A stretch of DNA of 64,000 nt from Nitratireductor alexandrii (GCF_004000215.1 NZ_RBVY01000005.1:1-64000), one strand, 5' to 3'; shown: positions 8,079-20,129, counted from the stretch's first letter. A program made the numbers and translations. Notes: a model not told the origin generated them from the letters alone.

Positions 8079-10085
8079 GCCGCTCCTCCCCCAAACCCTT
8101 CTGAGCCCGTTTGTAAAAGGTTCAGCCTGCTGTTTTTGGCATGTTTCGCCATGCTGTGCCAATTGCCTGTCGCCCAAGCACAGGACCGCACGCTGGTGGT
8201 CGACGGGCCCGTGGACCCCGATACGGTCGGCAACTATATCGATCTTCTGCTCGACGCGGATCATTCGCTGACGATCGCCGAGGTCAAGGGCGAAAAACGC
8301 GACCTGTTTTCACCGATAACCACGCGGGTGCCCGACATGGGCTATTCCGACGCCATGATATGGCTGCGCCTGAGGGTGGAAAACGTCGACGCCGGAAACG
8401 CCGACTGGCGCCTGCACTTCAAGGAGAATTTCAAGCAGATTTTCCACGTCTATATCGTCGATGACAGCGGCCGGACGACCCACCCGCTGGCTCAGGATCG
8501 CGATTCGGCCTTTTCCACCCGTCCCGTCGCACACCCCGAAGTGGTGATCCCGCTCTCCCTGAAACAAGGCGAGGCGGCGACAGTCTATGTCCGTTTCTGG
8601 ACCGAAGGGGCGACCTATCTGCCGCTCGCCATCGAAACCGCCGAGAGCTTCACCGAGGTCTCGACACGCCAGACCGCCAAGCAGTTCATCTATTACGGCA
8701 TGATGGTGATCCTGATCGTAGCGGCACTTTTGGCCGGCATCGTGCTGCGCCACCCGATCTTCCCCGCCTATATCGCTTATTCCACCGCCACCTTGGTCTA
8801 CATCATGCATGTCGACGGTGTCGCATTTCAGTATTTGTGGCCGAGTTTGCCGGCCTTCAACAGCTACGCCTCGGTCGTGGCGGGCGGCTCATATGCCATT
8901 TTCGGCGCGATCTACGCCCGGATATTTCTCAACACGGCCAAATACCACCGCGTCGTCGACAAGGCCTTGCTGGCCGTCATCACCGTCACGGCCACGATGA
9001 TTGTGGCAGGCCTCTTCGTCGAGCCGCGGCTGATCAAGAAATACATGATCCTCGTCGTGCTGTTCGCCGTCACGCTGTTCACCGTTGCCGCGCTCCTGGC
9101 CGCCCGCAAGCGCTTCAAGCAGGTGCGCTTTTATGTCTTTGCCTGGCTGGGGGCGACGGCTTCGGCCACACTGATGATGACGCGCCACTGGTTCGGGATC
9201 GATATCTCGCAGGAGTTTCAGCACGACAGTATGCGCATGGTGATGATCTTCGATGCCGTCATGATGGGCCTGGCGATCGTCGATCGCTATCATCAGTTGC
9301 GCGAAGAACGCCAAAAAGCCCTGCGGGCGAGCCTGGAGCAGGCCCGGCGCAATCTCGACATGAACACGCGTTTGCGCAATCTGGAGGCGCGCTACGAGTT
9401 GGCGCTGGAAACCACGGCCAGACACAAGGAGCACATCGAAAACACGGTTCACGACATCCGTCAGCCGCTGCACGCGCTCCGCCTGGCCGTGCAGGGTGTG
9501 ATGAGCGACGACAAGGCCGGACCGCCGCGGAATTACGCCGACATCTACGACAGTTTCGACTATCTCGAAGCGCTCGTCGCCGATCACCTCAAGGGACCGG
9601 CTGGCCGACGTCCCGACGAAACCGGCGACGAGATCGATCTCGGCGAAATCCTGCGCAGCGTCCACGAGATGTTCGTGCCCGACGCCGAAACCAAGGGGCT
9701 TCGCTTCCGCTTCGTCGAAACGAGCCTCGTCAGCCCCATTGCCCCCCTGGCCGTGATGCGGATCGTCTCCAACCTGGTGTCCAACGCGATCAAATACACC
9801 CCCTCAGGCAAGTTGCTTCTGGGTGTGCGACGACTGCAGAATGCATGCCGCATCGAACTGCACGACACCGGCCCCGGACTGACGGCCGAAAGGTTCCAGA
9901 AAGCCTGCCAGCGCGGAACGCGGCTGGACAGCGCCTTCGCCGTCAGCGACGGCAAAGGCCACGGTCTGGCGATCGTGGTCGAACTGGCCGAGCGCTACGG
10001 CTACAAATTCGAACTGCTGAGCACCGGCGCCTCCGGCACGGCCCTGGGTGTGACGATCCCGTTTCCGCACATCCAGGCCGGGTGA
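8046..10085 (+). CDS. 7TMR-DISM sensor histidine kinase
   Basis: A membrane sensor kinase. After the signal-like stretch KRFSLLFLACFAMLCQLPVAQA comes a periplasmic 7TMR-DISM extracellular domain, then seven hydrophobic helices (about 8690-9290), a coiled coil and a histidine kinase core. The core has the H-box VHDIRQPLHALR (His469 if started at 8046), the N-box SNLVSNAIKYTPSG and the G-boxes HDTGPGL and GKGHGLAIV. The start is unclear: ATG at 8046 overlaps the divergent regulator and lacks a ribosome site. AAAAGG at 8115-8120 is well placed only for a CTG at 8127. It probably phosphorylates the adjacent NarL-type regulator. Confidence 0.85.
   Translation: MIIGNDDADRNAAPPPNPSEPVCKRFSLLFLACFAMLCQLPVAQAQDRTLVVDGPVDPDTVGNYIDLLLDADHSLTIAEVKGEKRDLFSPITTRVPDMGYSDAMIWLRLRVENVDAGNADWRLHFKENFKQIFHVYIVDDSGRTTHPLAQDRDSAFSTRPVAHPEVVIPLSLKQGEAATVYVRFWTEGATYLPLAIETAESFTEVSTRQTAKQFIYYGMMVILIVAALLAGIVLRHPIFPAYIAYSTATLVYIMHVDGVAFQYLWPSLPAFNSYASVVAGGSYAIFGAIYARIFLNTAKYHRVVDKALLAVITVTATMIVAGLFVEPRLIKKYMILVVLFAVTLFTVAALLAARKRFKQVRFYVFAWLGATASATLMMTRHWFGIDISQEFQHDSMRMVMIFDAVMMGLAIVDRYHQLREERQKALRASLEQARRNLDMNTRLRNLEARYELALETTARHKEHIENTVHDIRQPLHALRLAVQGVMSDDKAGPPRNYADIYDSFDYLEALVADHLKGPAGRRPDETGDEIDLGEILRSVHEMFVPDAETKGLRFRFVETSLVSPIAPLAVMRIVSNLVSNAIKYTPSGKLLLGVRRLQNACRIELHDTGPGLTAERFQKACQRGTRLDSAFAVSDGKGHGLAIVVELAERYGYKFELLSTGASGTALGVTIPFPHIQAG
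8083..8092 (-). promoter_or_regulatory. Strong Shine-Dalgarno that fixes an ATT start codon
   Basis: The minus strand reads GGGGGAGGAG, then CGGC and ATT. The GGAGG core is six bases from the ATT, the optimum distance. This site is the main reason for starting the response regulator at ATT rather than at a remote upstream codon. Confidence 0.55.
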
Positions 10086-10214
10086 CGGCGCACGCCCTGC
10101 CCCGCCGAAGGTCGCCCCAAGCCGGTCGGCAGCTTTCGGCGCTATTCTCCGGTTATGGTCCGGCCACCGGCCGCGAATTTGTGAAACCCGCCTTTCGTGC
10201 TAGCCTGCGCCGTC

Positions 10215-10505
10215 ATGAAGCTGCTGCGCACCTGGCTCGCCGCTGCGGCGCTGCTGGCCGCGGGGCCGGCATTCGCCGAGCCGGAATGCACGTGTCTTGC
10301 CAACGGCACTCGTTACGCAGAAGGGTCGGTGGTCTGCATTCGACTGCCGAGCGGATCCTGGCTGGCCCGCTGCGGCAAGGTGTTGAACAACACGTCGTGG
10401 CAAAAGGTCCAGGACGGCTGTCCGACCACCCTGCTTACACCCGAAAAGGCCGGCCCGCCGCCCGCCTTGCGGGATACGGCATCGCAATCGTCCGAGGGCG
10501 AGTGA
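10215..10505 (+). CDS. Small secreted cysteine-containing protein
   Basis: A 96-residue protein with a clear Sec signal, MKLLRTWLAAAALLAAGPAFA, cleaved before EPECTC. The mature part of about 75 residues has five cysteines (CTC, VVCI, ARCG, DGCP) and ends in an acidic, low-complexity tail. The Cys pattern suggests a disulfide-stabilised periplasmic or secreted domain. I do not recognise a family. It follows the sensor kinase on the same strand by about 130 bp, which is compatible with a shared or separate promoter. Confidence 0.65.
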   Translation: MKLLRTWLAAAALLAAGPAFAEPECTCLANGTRYAEGSVVCIRLPSGSWLARCGKVLNNTSWQKVQDGCPTTLLTPEKAGPPPALRDTASQSSEGE

Positions 10506-10571
10506 AAGCACCCGGCGCTGAAGGCCGCCGCACTCCCGTGCCGGAGCGTCGTTTGACGGTGAAGCGGGCGC

Positions 10572-11369
10572 CTACCGGCCGAGCCCCTTGCGGATGATGT
10601 CCTGGGAAAGCGCGATCGCGGTGCGCCGATCGGATTCGCCGGCCAGCGAGAACGCCTCTTCCTGCATGCCGCGAATCCAGCTCTGGTCGCCCGGAGCCGC
10701 GCGCTCGAGCGCGGCCGTCATCATCGCCAGCCCCTTCACGACCTTACCGCTTTGAAAAAGCAGATTGCCGAGCGTGGCCTGCGCGCCGGCATGTCCCTTC
10801 TCGGCCGCAAGCTGCAGCCAGCGCCCGGCCTGGCGGACGCTGGAGCGTACGCCTTCCCCGGCTAGAAACATCTTGCCGATCTCGTACTGGGCGTTGGGAT
10901 TGCGGTAATTGGCGGCCGCGCGCATATAATATTCCTGCGCGGCGGCCGGGTTCGGCTTGATCGGCGTGCCGGGTATACCACGGCGCAGATACCCGCCGAC
11001 CGCCACCAGCGCATCCGAAATGTAGCTTTCCTCCGGACTGCCCGGCGCCACGTCCTGGCGCACGATTTCGCTGAATGCCTTGAAGGCCTCGTAATCGTTG
11101 CGCGCGACCCCGTCGCCCTCGGCATACATGCGCGCCAACTTCCAGCGCGCCCCGAGTTGGCCCTTTTCGGCCGCGTAGCGATAGGCCTCGATCGCCTCTT
11201 CCTTGTGGCCCTGCTTGTAGGCGGAAAAGCCCAGCCGGAACACGGCCCAGGGGCTGGTGTCCTTTTCCCGCATCGTGTTCGGATCGAGCGCGAGGGCGCC
11301 TCCGACGCTTCCGCATACCACCACAAACGCACTGACAAGGACCGGAACGGCCCGATTGGTAATCAGCAT
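10572..11369 (-). CDS. exoR: Sel1-repeat periplasmic protein, probable exopolysaccharide regulator ExoR
   Basis: A 265-residue exported protein: signal MLITNRAVPVLVSAFVVVCG through ALALDP, then four to five Sel1/TPR-like repeats (AIEAYRYAAEKGQLGARWKLARMYAEGDGVA, AQYEIGKMFLAGEGV, AGRWLQLAAEKGHAGAQATLG). Length, export and repeat content match rhizobial ExoR. In those species ExoR is the periplasmic inhibitor of the ExoS/ChvG-ChvI two-component system and controls exopolysaccharide and motility. The kinase genes are not in this window. The ATG at 11369 is chosen because the signal peptide begins there. Another Sel1 protein cannot be fully excluded. Confidence 0.75.
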   Translation of the reverse strand: MLITNRAVPVLVSAFVVVCGSVGGALALDPNTMREKDTSPWAVFRLGFSAYKQGHKEEAIEAYRYAAEKGQLGARWKLARMYAEGDGVARNDYEAFKAFSEIVRQDVAPGSPEESYISDALVAVGGYLRRGIPGTPIKPNPAAAQEYYMRAAANYRNPNAQYEIGKMFLAGEGVRSSVRQAGRWLQLAAEKGHAGAQATLGNLLFQSGKVVKGLAMMTAALERAAPGDQSWIRGMQEEAFSLAGESDRRTAIALSQDIIRKGLGR

Positions 11370-11704
11370 GACAAAAAGGTTCTTTTGTTTCTTGCAAGCG
11401 ACCCGGTCCGCGCCGCGGCCGACACCGGACCGCGCCCGGCGGCAAAGCAAAAACTGTCCTCGACGGTCTTCTTGGCGTCCATCTGCGTCCTCGCCACCTC
11501 TTGGCAGCGCTTGCCGCCTCTGGTTAGGGCGGGCGTTTCGACACCATAGGAGTTGCGATCCGTTTATGGCGGGATCGGGGCAAGCCGTCCGCCAACGCCG
11601 GTATACATCAAAGCTTGTTGAGAGAGTGTTGCCGAAACGCCACAAAGCGGACCGCCGAAGGGTGGAGGTCAAACACTCCGCGCTTCGGCCCGGTTCCGCG
11701 CCGC
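11370..11704. other. Intergenic region upstream of exoR
   Basis: 335 bp between the exoR start and the end of the terC-family gene. A minus-strand frame extends from exoR through here but lacks coding character and a start signal. I see no RNA gene or clear operator. It presumably holds the exoR promoter and leader. Confidence 0.4.
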
Positions 11705-12637
11705 TCAGCCGCGCGCTTCGCCGCCCTTGTTCTCGCGCGTGAGCACCGAGGCCACCACCGATCCGACGATCAGCATGGCTGTCACGATCAGCGCCGCCGT
11801 GGCCGGGATTTCATAAAAATGCGCCACCAGCATTTTTGCGCCGATGAAGATCAGCACCAGCGACAATCCGGTCTTGAGGTGATGGAATTCGCGCATCATC
11901 CCGGCCAGCACGAAGAACAGCGCCCGCAATCCCATGATGGCGAACACGTTTGAGGAAAAGACGATGAAGGGATCGTTGGACACGGCCAGCACGGCCGGGA
12001 TCGAATCGACGGCGAAGACCAGGTCGGTCACCTCGACGGTGGCCAGCACCACGAAAAGCGGCGTCATGAACATGAGGCCGCCGCGCCGCACGAAAAACCG
12101 CGCGCCCTGATATTCGTCGGTCACGCGCCCGGTCCGCTTGAGCAGTTTCACCACCCGGCTTTCGCCCGGGTCGATCATGTCGTCGCCGCACATCATCATC
12201 TTGTAGCCGGAAAAGACCAGCAGCGCCCCCAGCGCCATGCCGACGACGAAGAACTGATCGACCAGCTTCACGCCCGGAACGATCAGCGACAGCCGCATCA
12301 CGATGGCCCCGACAATGCCGTAGAACAGAACCCGGTATTGCGCCTCTGGCGGCACCCGGAAATAGGAAAAAATCAATGCGATCACAAAGATATTGTCGAG
12401 CGACAAGGCCTGTTCGACCAGGTATCCGGTCAGGAACTCCGACCCGCGCTGGGCGCCGGCGAAATAGAACAGGCCGGCGGCGAAGATCATCGCCAGCGAC
12501 ACGTAGCCGGCAACGGTAAACCCGGCCTCGCGCGCCGAGATCACATGATCGCGGCGGTGCAGGACAAAAAGATCGAAGAACAGAATCAACGCGACGAAGG
12601 CCAGAAATCCGGGCCAGAGCCACTCGTGGTGAAGCAT
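11705..12637 (-). CDS. TerC/Alx family integral membrane protein
   Basis: A 310-residue polytopic membrane protein with about eight to nine hydrophobic helices and the family motifs EQALSLDNIFVIALIF and VEVTDLVFAVDSIPAVLAVS. The acidic residues in these helices are thought to bind metal ions. The family includes E. coli Alx, linked to manganese export and alkaline response, and tellurite-resistance TerC. Length and both motifs match Alx-type members. It stands alone on the minus strand downstream of valS, with a 200-bp leader in which I could not confirm a manganese riboswitch. Confidence 0.85.
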   Translation of the reverse strand: MLHHEWLWPGFLAFVALILFFDLFVLHRRDHVISAREAGFTVAGYVSLAMIFAAGLFYFAGAQRGSEFLTGYLVEQALSLDNIFVIALIFSYFRVPPEAQYRVLFYGIVGAIVMRLSLIVPGVKLVDQFFVVGMALGALLVFSGYKMMMCGDDMIDPGESRVVKLLKRTGRVTDEYQGARFFVRRGGLMFMTPLFVVLATVEVTDLVFAVDSIPAVLAVSNDPFIVFSSNVFAIMGLRALFFVLAGMMREFHHLKTGLSLVLIFIGAKMLVAHFYEIPATAALIVTAMLIVGSVVASVLTRENKGGEARG

Positions 12638-12837
12638 CGGAAAGGCTGCGCGTTGCGCCGCGTGAGCGCGTTTGTCGTCGGTCCGACATCACAGGCAACG
12701 CCTTGCCTGCCAGAGGGGCCCGGCCCGTGTGACTGCCCTTATGTGCGCTCAACCAGCTGTTTTTTCAAGCACGCCGGCAAAGTTTAATCGACGCAGCCGG
12801 TGCCGAGCCGCGTTGCCCCCGCGCCGGCTGCGCAGTC

Positions 12838-15621
<2,784 letters not shown>

Positions 15622-15838
15622 TGGAATGTCCGCGCCAGCAGGGCTCTGTCAGAGCCCGGTGTAAAGCCGACAGATCAAACCGAGTCAACTGCGCCGGCGC
15701 GGTCGCCAGCCCAAGCCTTCAATGGCGGACCGGCCGCAGCCGGGACCTCCGGCCGCCGCGCCTGGTCAAGCCGCCCGCCGAGCGGACGCCTTGCCGTTCT
15801 TGGCCACAAGGCCTGGCGATGGGGAAGGCACAGACGCG

Positions 15839-16552
15839 TCAGCCGCCCCGCGCGACGCGCTCGATCTCCTCGCGCACCAGTCTTTCCACCAGCGTGGGCA
15901 GGTTGTTGTCCAGCCATTCCTGCAGCATCGGCCGCATCATCTCGGCGGCCATCTCGTCGAAACGCTGGCGCCGGTTTTCGGCGAACGCGTCCGAAAGCTC
16001 CCCGAACGCGGCGGCGACCTGACGGCTGGTCTGCTCCGACAGGATGGAGGCTGCGCGCCCGGAGGCGACCGCCGAGAGATGCTGCGGGGCGTTGTCCTCG
16101 CGCGGCGGCAACGGCGGCGGGCCCGGGTCGATTTCGGTTTCCATGGCCACGGACCAGTCGGCGACGTCCTGCGCCGTGGCGGCGTCGTCTTCGGCCGCGA
16201 TCTCCGGCGCCGTGGACCAGGCCTTCATGCCCTGCTCGTCCCCGGTCGAAGGCCCGGCCTCGAGTTCGGATGCGGCAGCTTCGTCGCCTTCGGGTTGCCC
16301 GATCGCCCGGGCCGGCTCGACCGTACGCGCCTCGTCCTGCCCGATCGGAGCGGCCTCGTCCGGCGCGTCGTCGTCGGTGGTGACCGGCTCGACCAGAGAT
16401 GCGGCCGGCGCGTCGGCCTTCGCATCCGCCGGGCCCGCCTGGTCGCTGTCTTCGATAATGCGCCGGATGGAGGCCAGAATCTCCTCCATCGACGGTTCCT
16501 TTTGCGGATTTTGCGTCTGTGGCACGATGGATTCCGCCGCTTCGCTGCCCAT
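15839..16552 (-). CDS. popZ: DUF2497 protein, polar organising protein PopZ
   Basis: A 237-residue protein with the PopZ layout. A conserved N-terminal helix, EPSMEEILASIRRIIEDSD (about 19-37), binds client proteins. A long acidic Pro/Ala/Glu-rich disordered spacer follows (about 40-160), then a C-terminal oligomerisation region (MAAEMMRPMLQEWLDNNLP, ERLVREEIERVARG). PopZ forms a polar matrix that anchors chromosome origins and cell-cycle regulators in alphaproteobacteria. It sits 217 bp upstream of valS and downstream of tolC, the usual position in this order. Confidence 0.88.
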   Translation of the reverse strand: MGSEAAESIVPQTQNPQKEPSMEEILASIRRIIEDSDQAGPADAKADAPAASLVEPVTTDDDAPDEAAPIGQDEARTVEPARAIGQPEGDEAAASELEAGPSTGDEQGMKAWSTAPEIAAEDDAATAQDVADWSVAMETEIDPGPPPLPPREDNAPQHLSAVASGRAASILSEQTSRQVAAAFGELSDAFAENRRQRFDEMAAEMMRPMLQEWLDNNLPTLVERLVREEIERVARGG

Positions 16553-16685
16553 TGGCCGTTACTCCCTGACTGACGGGGAAGGCTCCCCGAATCAGGTCCA
16601 GCCTAAACGAGCGGACTTTATGAGAGAATCCCCGTAGGCGACCGGTTTGGGGTTTCGCACAAGATTGCGGGATTGGCCCGCCAGC

Positions 16686-18047
16686 TCAGCGACCGTCGGG
16701 GGTACGAAGACCGTACCACTTGTCCTTCACCGCCTCGTAATGCTCCTCGGGCCGGTATTCGGCGACCTTGAGCCCCAGATTGCGCATCGAAAGCCGGCCG
16801 ATCGACGACAGGATGGCGTAGCTGGCCACCACCAGATCGCGCTCGGCCGTCACCAGATTGATCTGGGCGGTGATGACGTCGTCCTGCGCGTCGAGCACGT
16901 CGAGCGTCGTGCGCTGGCCGACATTGCGCTCCTCGATCACCCCGTCGAGCGCCAGCTGGGCGGCCGAGACCGCTTCGCGGCTGGCGGCAACCACCTCCGC
17001 GCTCGCCGTATATTGCGTCCAGGCCGACGTGACCGCCGCCCGCACGCCGTCATGGGCGACATCGACCTCGATTCGGGCCTGGCCGAGCTCTTCCTTGGAG
17101 CGGCGCACATTGGTCGAGGCCGCCCCGCCCTGATAGATCGGAATGGTTAGCGTGGCGCCGATATTGCCGGAATTGAAGGTGCCGCTGGTACCGGTCAGGT
17201 CGGGAGAATTATGACGGAAACCGCGCGACACGCCCGCGCTCGCCGTCACGCCGGGCAGCAACGCGCCCTCGGCCGACTTCACCGCGTAGGAAGAGGCGTC
17301 GACCAGATTTTGCGTCGACTTGATCGCCGGGTGCTCGGCCGCAGCGATCGAGATCGCCTGGCCGAGCTTGGCCGGCAGCAATTTGGTCAGCGGGCCGGCC
17401 GGGCGCAGCTTGCCCGGATCGTCGCCGATCACCTGGCGATAGACTGCCGAACTCGACAACACCGCCGCGCGCGCCGCCGAAAGCTGGGCAACGGCGCCCG
17501 AACGCCCGGCTTCGGCCTGGGCGACGTCGGTGCGGGTGCCCTCGCCGACCTCGAAGCGCGAGCGCGCGGCACGCACCTGCTCCTTCAGAAAAGCCAGATT
17601 GCGCTCGCGCAGCGCCGCGATCTGCCGGTCGCGGATGACGTCCATATAGGCGGAGGCCGCGTTGAACAGCGTGTTCTGCTCCGTATTGCGCAGCGCCTCG
17701 TTGGCCGCGCGCACCCGCGCCTCGGCGGCCCGCACGTTGTTCTTGGTCTGGAAACCGTCGAACAGCGTCTGCCTGATCTCGACGCCGAACGAGCCGGTGG
17801 TGATCCGCGTGCCGGCCTGGCTGGCATAATTGACCGAGCCGACCGCCGCGATGGTGGGGCGGTAGCCCGACTTGGCGAGCGGCACGCCCTCATCCGTCAC
17901 CCGCACCCCGGCGCGGGCCGAATTCAGGCTCGAATTGTTCTGATAGGCCTTGGACAGCGCTCCCGTGATGGTTTCCGCGCCAGCCGGCGCAACCATCACC
18001 ACGGAAAGCAGAAACGCTGCGAGAAACTTACCGTTCAACGACGCCAC
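16686..18047 (-). CDS. tolC: TolC-family outer-membrane efflux/secretion channel
   Basis: A 453-residue outer-membrane channel for type I secretion and drug efflux. The signal peptide LNGKFLAAFLLSVVMVAPAGA is followed by ETITGALSKAYQNNSSLNSARAG, the start of the first coiled-coil repeat. The two-fold repeat of helical hairpins continues (REAVSAAQLALDGVIEERNVGQRTTLDVLDAQ near the end). The GTG at 18047 is preferred over an upstream TTG because GAGAGG lies six bases before it. The next gene upstream is the isoaspartyl-methyltransferase-like gene, a conserved pairing in this order. Confidence 0.93.
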   Translation of the reverse strand: MASLNGKFLAAFLLSVVMVAPAGAETITGALSKAYQNNSSLNSARAGVRVTDEGVPLAKSGYRPTIAAVGSVNYASQAGTRITTGSFGVEIRQTLFDGFQTKNNVRAAEARVRAANEALRNTEQNTLFNAASAYMDVIRDRQIAALRERNLAFLKEQVRAARSRFEVGEGTRTDVAQAEAGRSGAVAQLSAARAAVLSSSAVYRQVIGDDPGKLRPAGPLTKLLPAKLGQAISIAAAEHPAIKSTQNLVDASSYAVKSAEGALLPGVTASAGVSRGFRHNSPDLTGTSGTFNSGNIGATLTIPIYQGGAASTNVRRSKEELGQARIEVDVAHDGVRAAVTSAWTQYTASAEVVAASREAVSAAQLALDGVIEERNVGQRTTLDVLDAQDDVITAQINLVTAERDLVVASYAILSSIGRLSMRNLGLKVAEYRPEEHYEAVKDKWYGLRTPDGR

Positions 18048-18248
18048 AACCAACCTCTCAACACGACCCAACGCGACCGCGGGTGCTTTCGACTGCTCTC
18101 TAGCGCCGTTTCGAGCGCTGCTCGTCCCCGCCCGCGGGCATCAAAAGCCCACCCCAAAAACGCGACGTTGCACCATGCCGGCTCCGCGACCGCCATGCAA
18201 CTGTTCGGCCGCCCCCGCGGCGTCGACGGGCGCTGCGCGCGCCCGGCC

Positions 18249-18920
18249 CTAGAACTCGAACGCGGGTTCGGCCTGGAAACCGGGCAACGGCTTGACCGCG
18301 GCGTTGAAGGCCCAGCGTCCCGACACATGGTCGCCCTGCTTGAGATAGAGCCGCGCCACGCCGGCATTGCCATGGCCCTCGACGGTGACAAGCCGGCCGC
18401 CATCCTTCATCTGCTCGAAGAGCGTGTCGGGCACCCGGTCGACCGCGCCGGCGACGAGAATGACGTCGTAGGGCGCCTCGGACGGATAACCGGCCTCCAG
18501 CGCGCCTTCCACGACAGCGACATTGTCGCAGCCGAGTTCGGACAGACGCTCGCTCGCCTGGGCGGCCAGCGCGGCATCGCTTTCCAGCGCGATCACCGAA
18601 CCGGCGAGTTGCGACAGGATCGCCGCCGCATACCCGGTGCCGGTGCCGACATCGAGGACGACGTCGCCGGTCTCGATGTCGGCGAGTTGGATCAGTTTGG
18701 CGAGCGGCGACGGCTCCATGAGAAAGCGTCGCGCTTCGCCGTCCGGCGGCGTGATGTCGACATCCTCGTCGATATAGGCGAGCTCCTTGAGGCGCGCCGG
18801 CACGAAGGCTTCGCGCGGCACCGACAAAAATGCCTCCAGGATCGGCAGATTCGTCACGTCGGTCGTGCGCAACTGACCGTCGACCATCTTGATCCGCAAC
18901 TGCTCGAAATCAGCGCTCAT
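18249..18920 (-). CDS. Protein-L-isoaspartate O-methyltransferase family protein
   Basis: A 223-residue S-adenosylmethionine-dependent methyltransferase of the PIMT family, which repairs isoaspartyl residues. The N-terminal region, MVDGQLRTTDVTNLPILEAF and VPREAFVP, is the form common in alphaproteobacteria. Motif I is VLDVGTGTGYAAAILSQLAG, and VVEGALEAGYPSEAPYDVILV is motif II. Some members of this branch are diverged from classical Pcm, so the exact substrate is uncertain. It lies about 200 bp upstream of tolC on the same strand and just downstream of tRNA-Cys. Confidence 0.87.
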   Translation of the reverse strand: MSADFEQLRIKMVDGQLRTTDVTNLPILEAFLSVPREAFVPARLKELAYIDEDVDITPPDGEARRFLMEPSPLAKLIQLADIETGDVVLDVGTGTGYAAAILSQLAGSVIALESDAALAAQASERLSELGCDNVAVVEGALEAGYPSEAPYDVILVAGAVDRVPDTLFEQMKDGGRLVTVEGHGNAGVARLYLKQGDHVSGRWAFNAAVKPLPGFQAEPAFEF

Positions 18921-19004
18921 CCCGCCTGCCCATCTTCACCGCAAAGCGGCCACACGACCGAAACGGGCGGCGCGTGCCGCCCTGACATGATGGAAGCCGG
19001 GAAT

Positions 19005-19078
19005 TGGAGGCCTCGCCCGGAATCGAACCGGGGTGCAAGGATTTGCAGTCCTCTGCGTAACCACTCCGCCACGAGGCC
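19005..19078 (-). tRNA. tRNA-Cys (anticodon GCA)
   Basis: The minus strand gives a full cloverleaf. The acceptor GGCCTCG pairs with CGAGGCC, the anticodon arm GGACTGCAAATCC holds GCA, the T-loop is GGTTCGATTCC, the discriminator base is U, and CCA is encoded at 19005-19007. Confidence 0.95.
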
Positions 19079-19169
19079 TCGCCCCCAGGCTTTACGAAGC
19101 GATCTGTTAACAGAGGGTCACCAGACCGACAAGCGCCTGAATCGATTTTCCGCAACCCTGCACGCCGGT

Positions 19170-19451
19170 TCACTTCGCCCGCGTCCTGGACGATTTGCGC
19201 CGACGCTCCCACCACACCGCCAGGCGACGGCGCAGCCGGCGAATCACCGCGATGTCGTAAGACAGGACGAGCAGCCCGAGCGGCGCCATCCAGTAGCCCA
19301 GAATCGGCAGGAACCCGAAAAACAGGCCCAGAAACACCAAAAGCCCGCCGACGAGGATACGCACCAGGCGCGAGCGCGGCATCGGCACGGTGCGCCCGTA
19401 AAATCGGAAGGTCGGTGTGGGCGTCGTCTCGTCTGTGCCGGGGTCGCGCAT
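19170..19451 (-). CDS. PGPGW-type small transmembrane protein
   Basis: A 93-residue membrane protein. A polar N-terminus leads to two closely spaced hydrophobic segments (about 33-75) with GLLVFLGLFFGFLPILGYWM, resembling the PGPGW family of short transmembrane proteins. A very basic C-terminus follows (RRLRRRLAVWWERRRKSSRTRAK), likely cytoplasmic. The start at 19451 excludes a long upstream extension without coding character. Function is unknown. Confidence 0.65.
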   Translation of the reverse strand: MRDPGTDETTPTPTFRFYGRTVPMPRSRLVRILVGGLLVFLGLFFGFLPILGYWMAPLGLLVLSYDIAVIRRLRRRLAVWWERRRKSSRTRAK

Positions 19452-19662
19452 CGCTCGCTCCTGCGCGATAGCGCCGGCACCCCGCCGGCACTGGATCGCG
19501 ATCGCCTCATATGATCGCTTGCGGCGGCAAATGCGAGACGTCGCAGTGCCGAAGCCACCGGATTTTTCCCGCCCGAGACGCGTTTCGGCCGAAATCGCCA
19601 AAATCGCGCTTGGCAAAGCCGAAACGGTTTTGCTATAGGCAGCCCACTTCGCGAGCCCGTGT

Positions 19663-19737
19663 TCCCCGGTAGCTCAGCGGTAGAGCAACCGGCTGTTAAC
19701 CGGTTGGTCGCTGGTTCGAATCCGGCCCGGGGAGCCA
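19663..19737 (+). tRNA. tRNA-Asn (anticodon GTT)
   Basis: A complete plus-strand cloverleaf. The acceptor TCCCCGG pairs with CCGGGGA, the D-loop is AGCTCAGCGGTAGAGC, the anticodon arm CCGGCTGTTAACCGG holds GTT, the T-loop is GGTTCGAATCC, and CCA is encoded at 19735-19737. Confidence 0.95.
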
Positions 19738-20129
19738 TTTTTCAAAAAAATCCGCCAGCCATGCCGCAGATCGGGCACATTGCCGCGCCCTGTCATCGTG
19801 CCGACACACACGGCAGCTAGCGCTTTCGTCACAGTGAGATCGTCTCCGCGCGCCGACCACGGATGGACTGGCGGTGCGTGTTGAGATGCTGGGAAAGGTC
19901 GGGGCAAACCCGGCCTTTTTCGTTTTTGGCGCCCGACAATCTCCTGCGCCCGCCCGTGACGTGACAAAACACGCTCTCGCCCCGACGCCGGCGGCAACGG
20001 CACTTGCACCCGGCGGTCCGGAAAAATCGGCGCGCTTTCCCGGCCTTGAATGCAATCCAGATCGACGCCGCGCGCGTATCGGACTTCGCCTGCCCTGATC
20101 GCGCAGAAGATTTTTATCCGGAGACCGCC
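19738..20129. other. Intergenic region between tRNA-Asn and the photolyase gene
   Basis: 392 bp with no convincing gene. It holds an intrinsic terminator (19897-19927) and then a GC-rich leader before the photolyase. Short frames exist but show no ribosome site or recognisable product. Confidence 0.5.
19897..19927 (+). terminator. Intrinsic terminator downstream of tRNA-Asn
   Basis: GGTCGGG pairs with CCCGGCC (one G-U pair) around GCAAA, followed directly by TTTTTCGTTTTT. This is a clear rho-independent terminator on the plus strand, 160 bp beyond tRNA-Asn and ahead of the photolyase. Confidence 0.75.

Noticed and set aside
8079-8264. Extending the response regulator upstream to the ATG at 8264
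   Set aside because: The extra 62 residues are antisense to the kinase signal peptide and have no receiver-domain similarity, and the strong ribosome site lies at 8083-8092 instead.
12638-12837. Possible yybP-ykoY manganese riboswitch upstream of the TerC-family gene
   Set aside because: Some Alx genes have this leader, so I looked for the conserved GGGGAGTAG-type core and flanking stems on the minus strand. Only a loose AGGGCAGTCA is present, not enough to call it.
17211-19514. Open frame of 767 codons on the plus strand
   Set aside because: It is antisense to tolC and the methyltransferase gene and reads through tRNA-Cys. It is an artefact of base composition.
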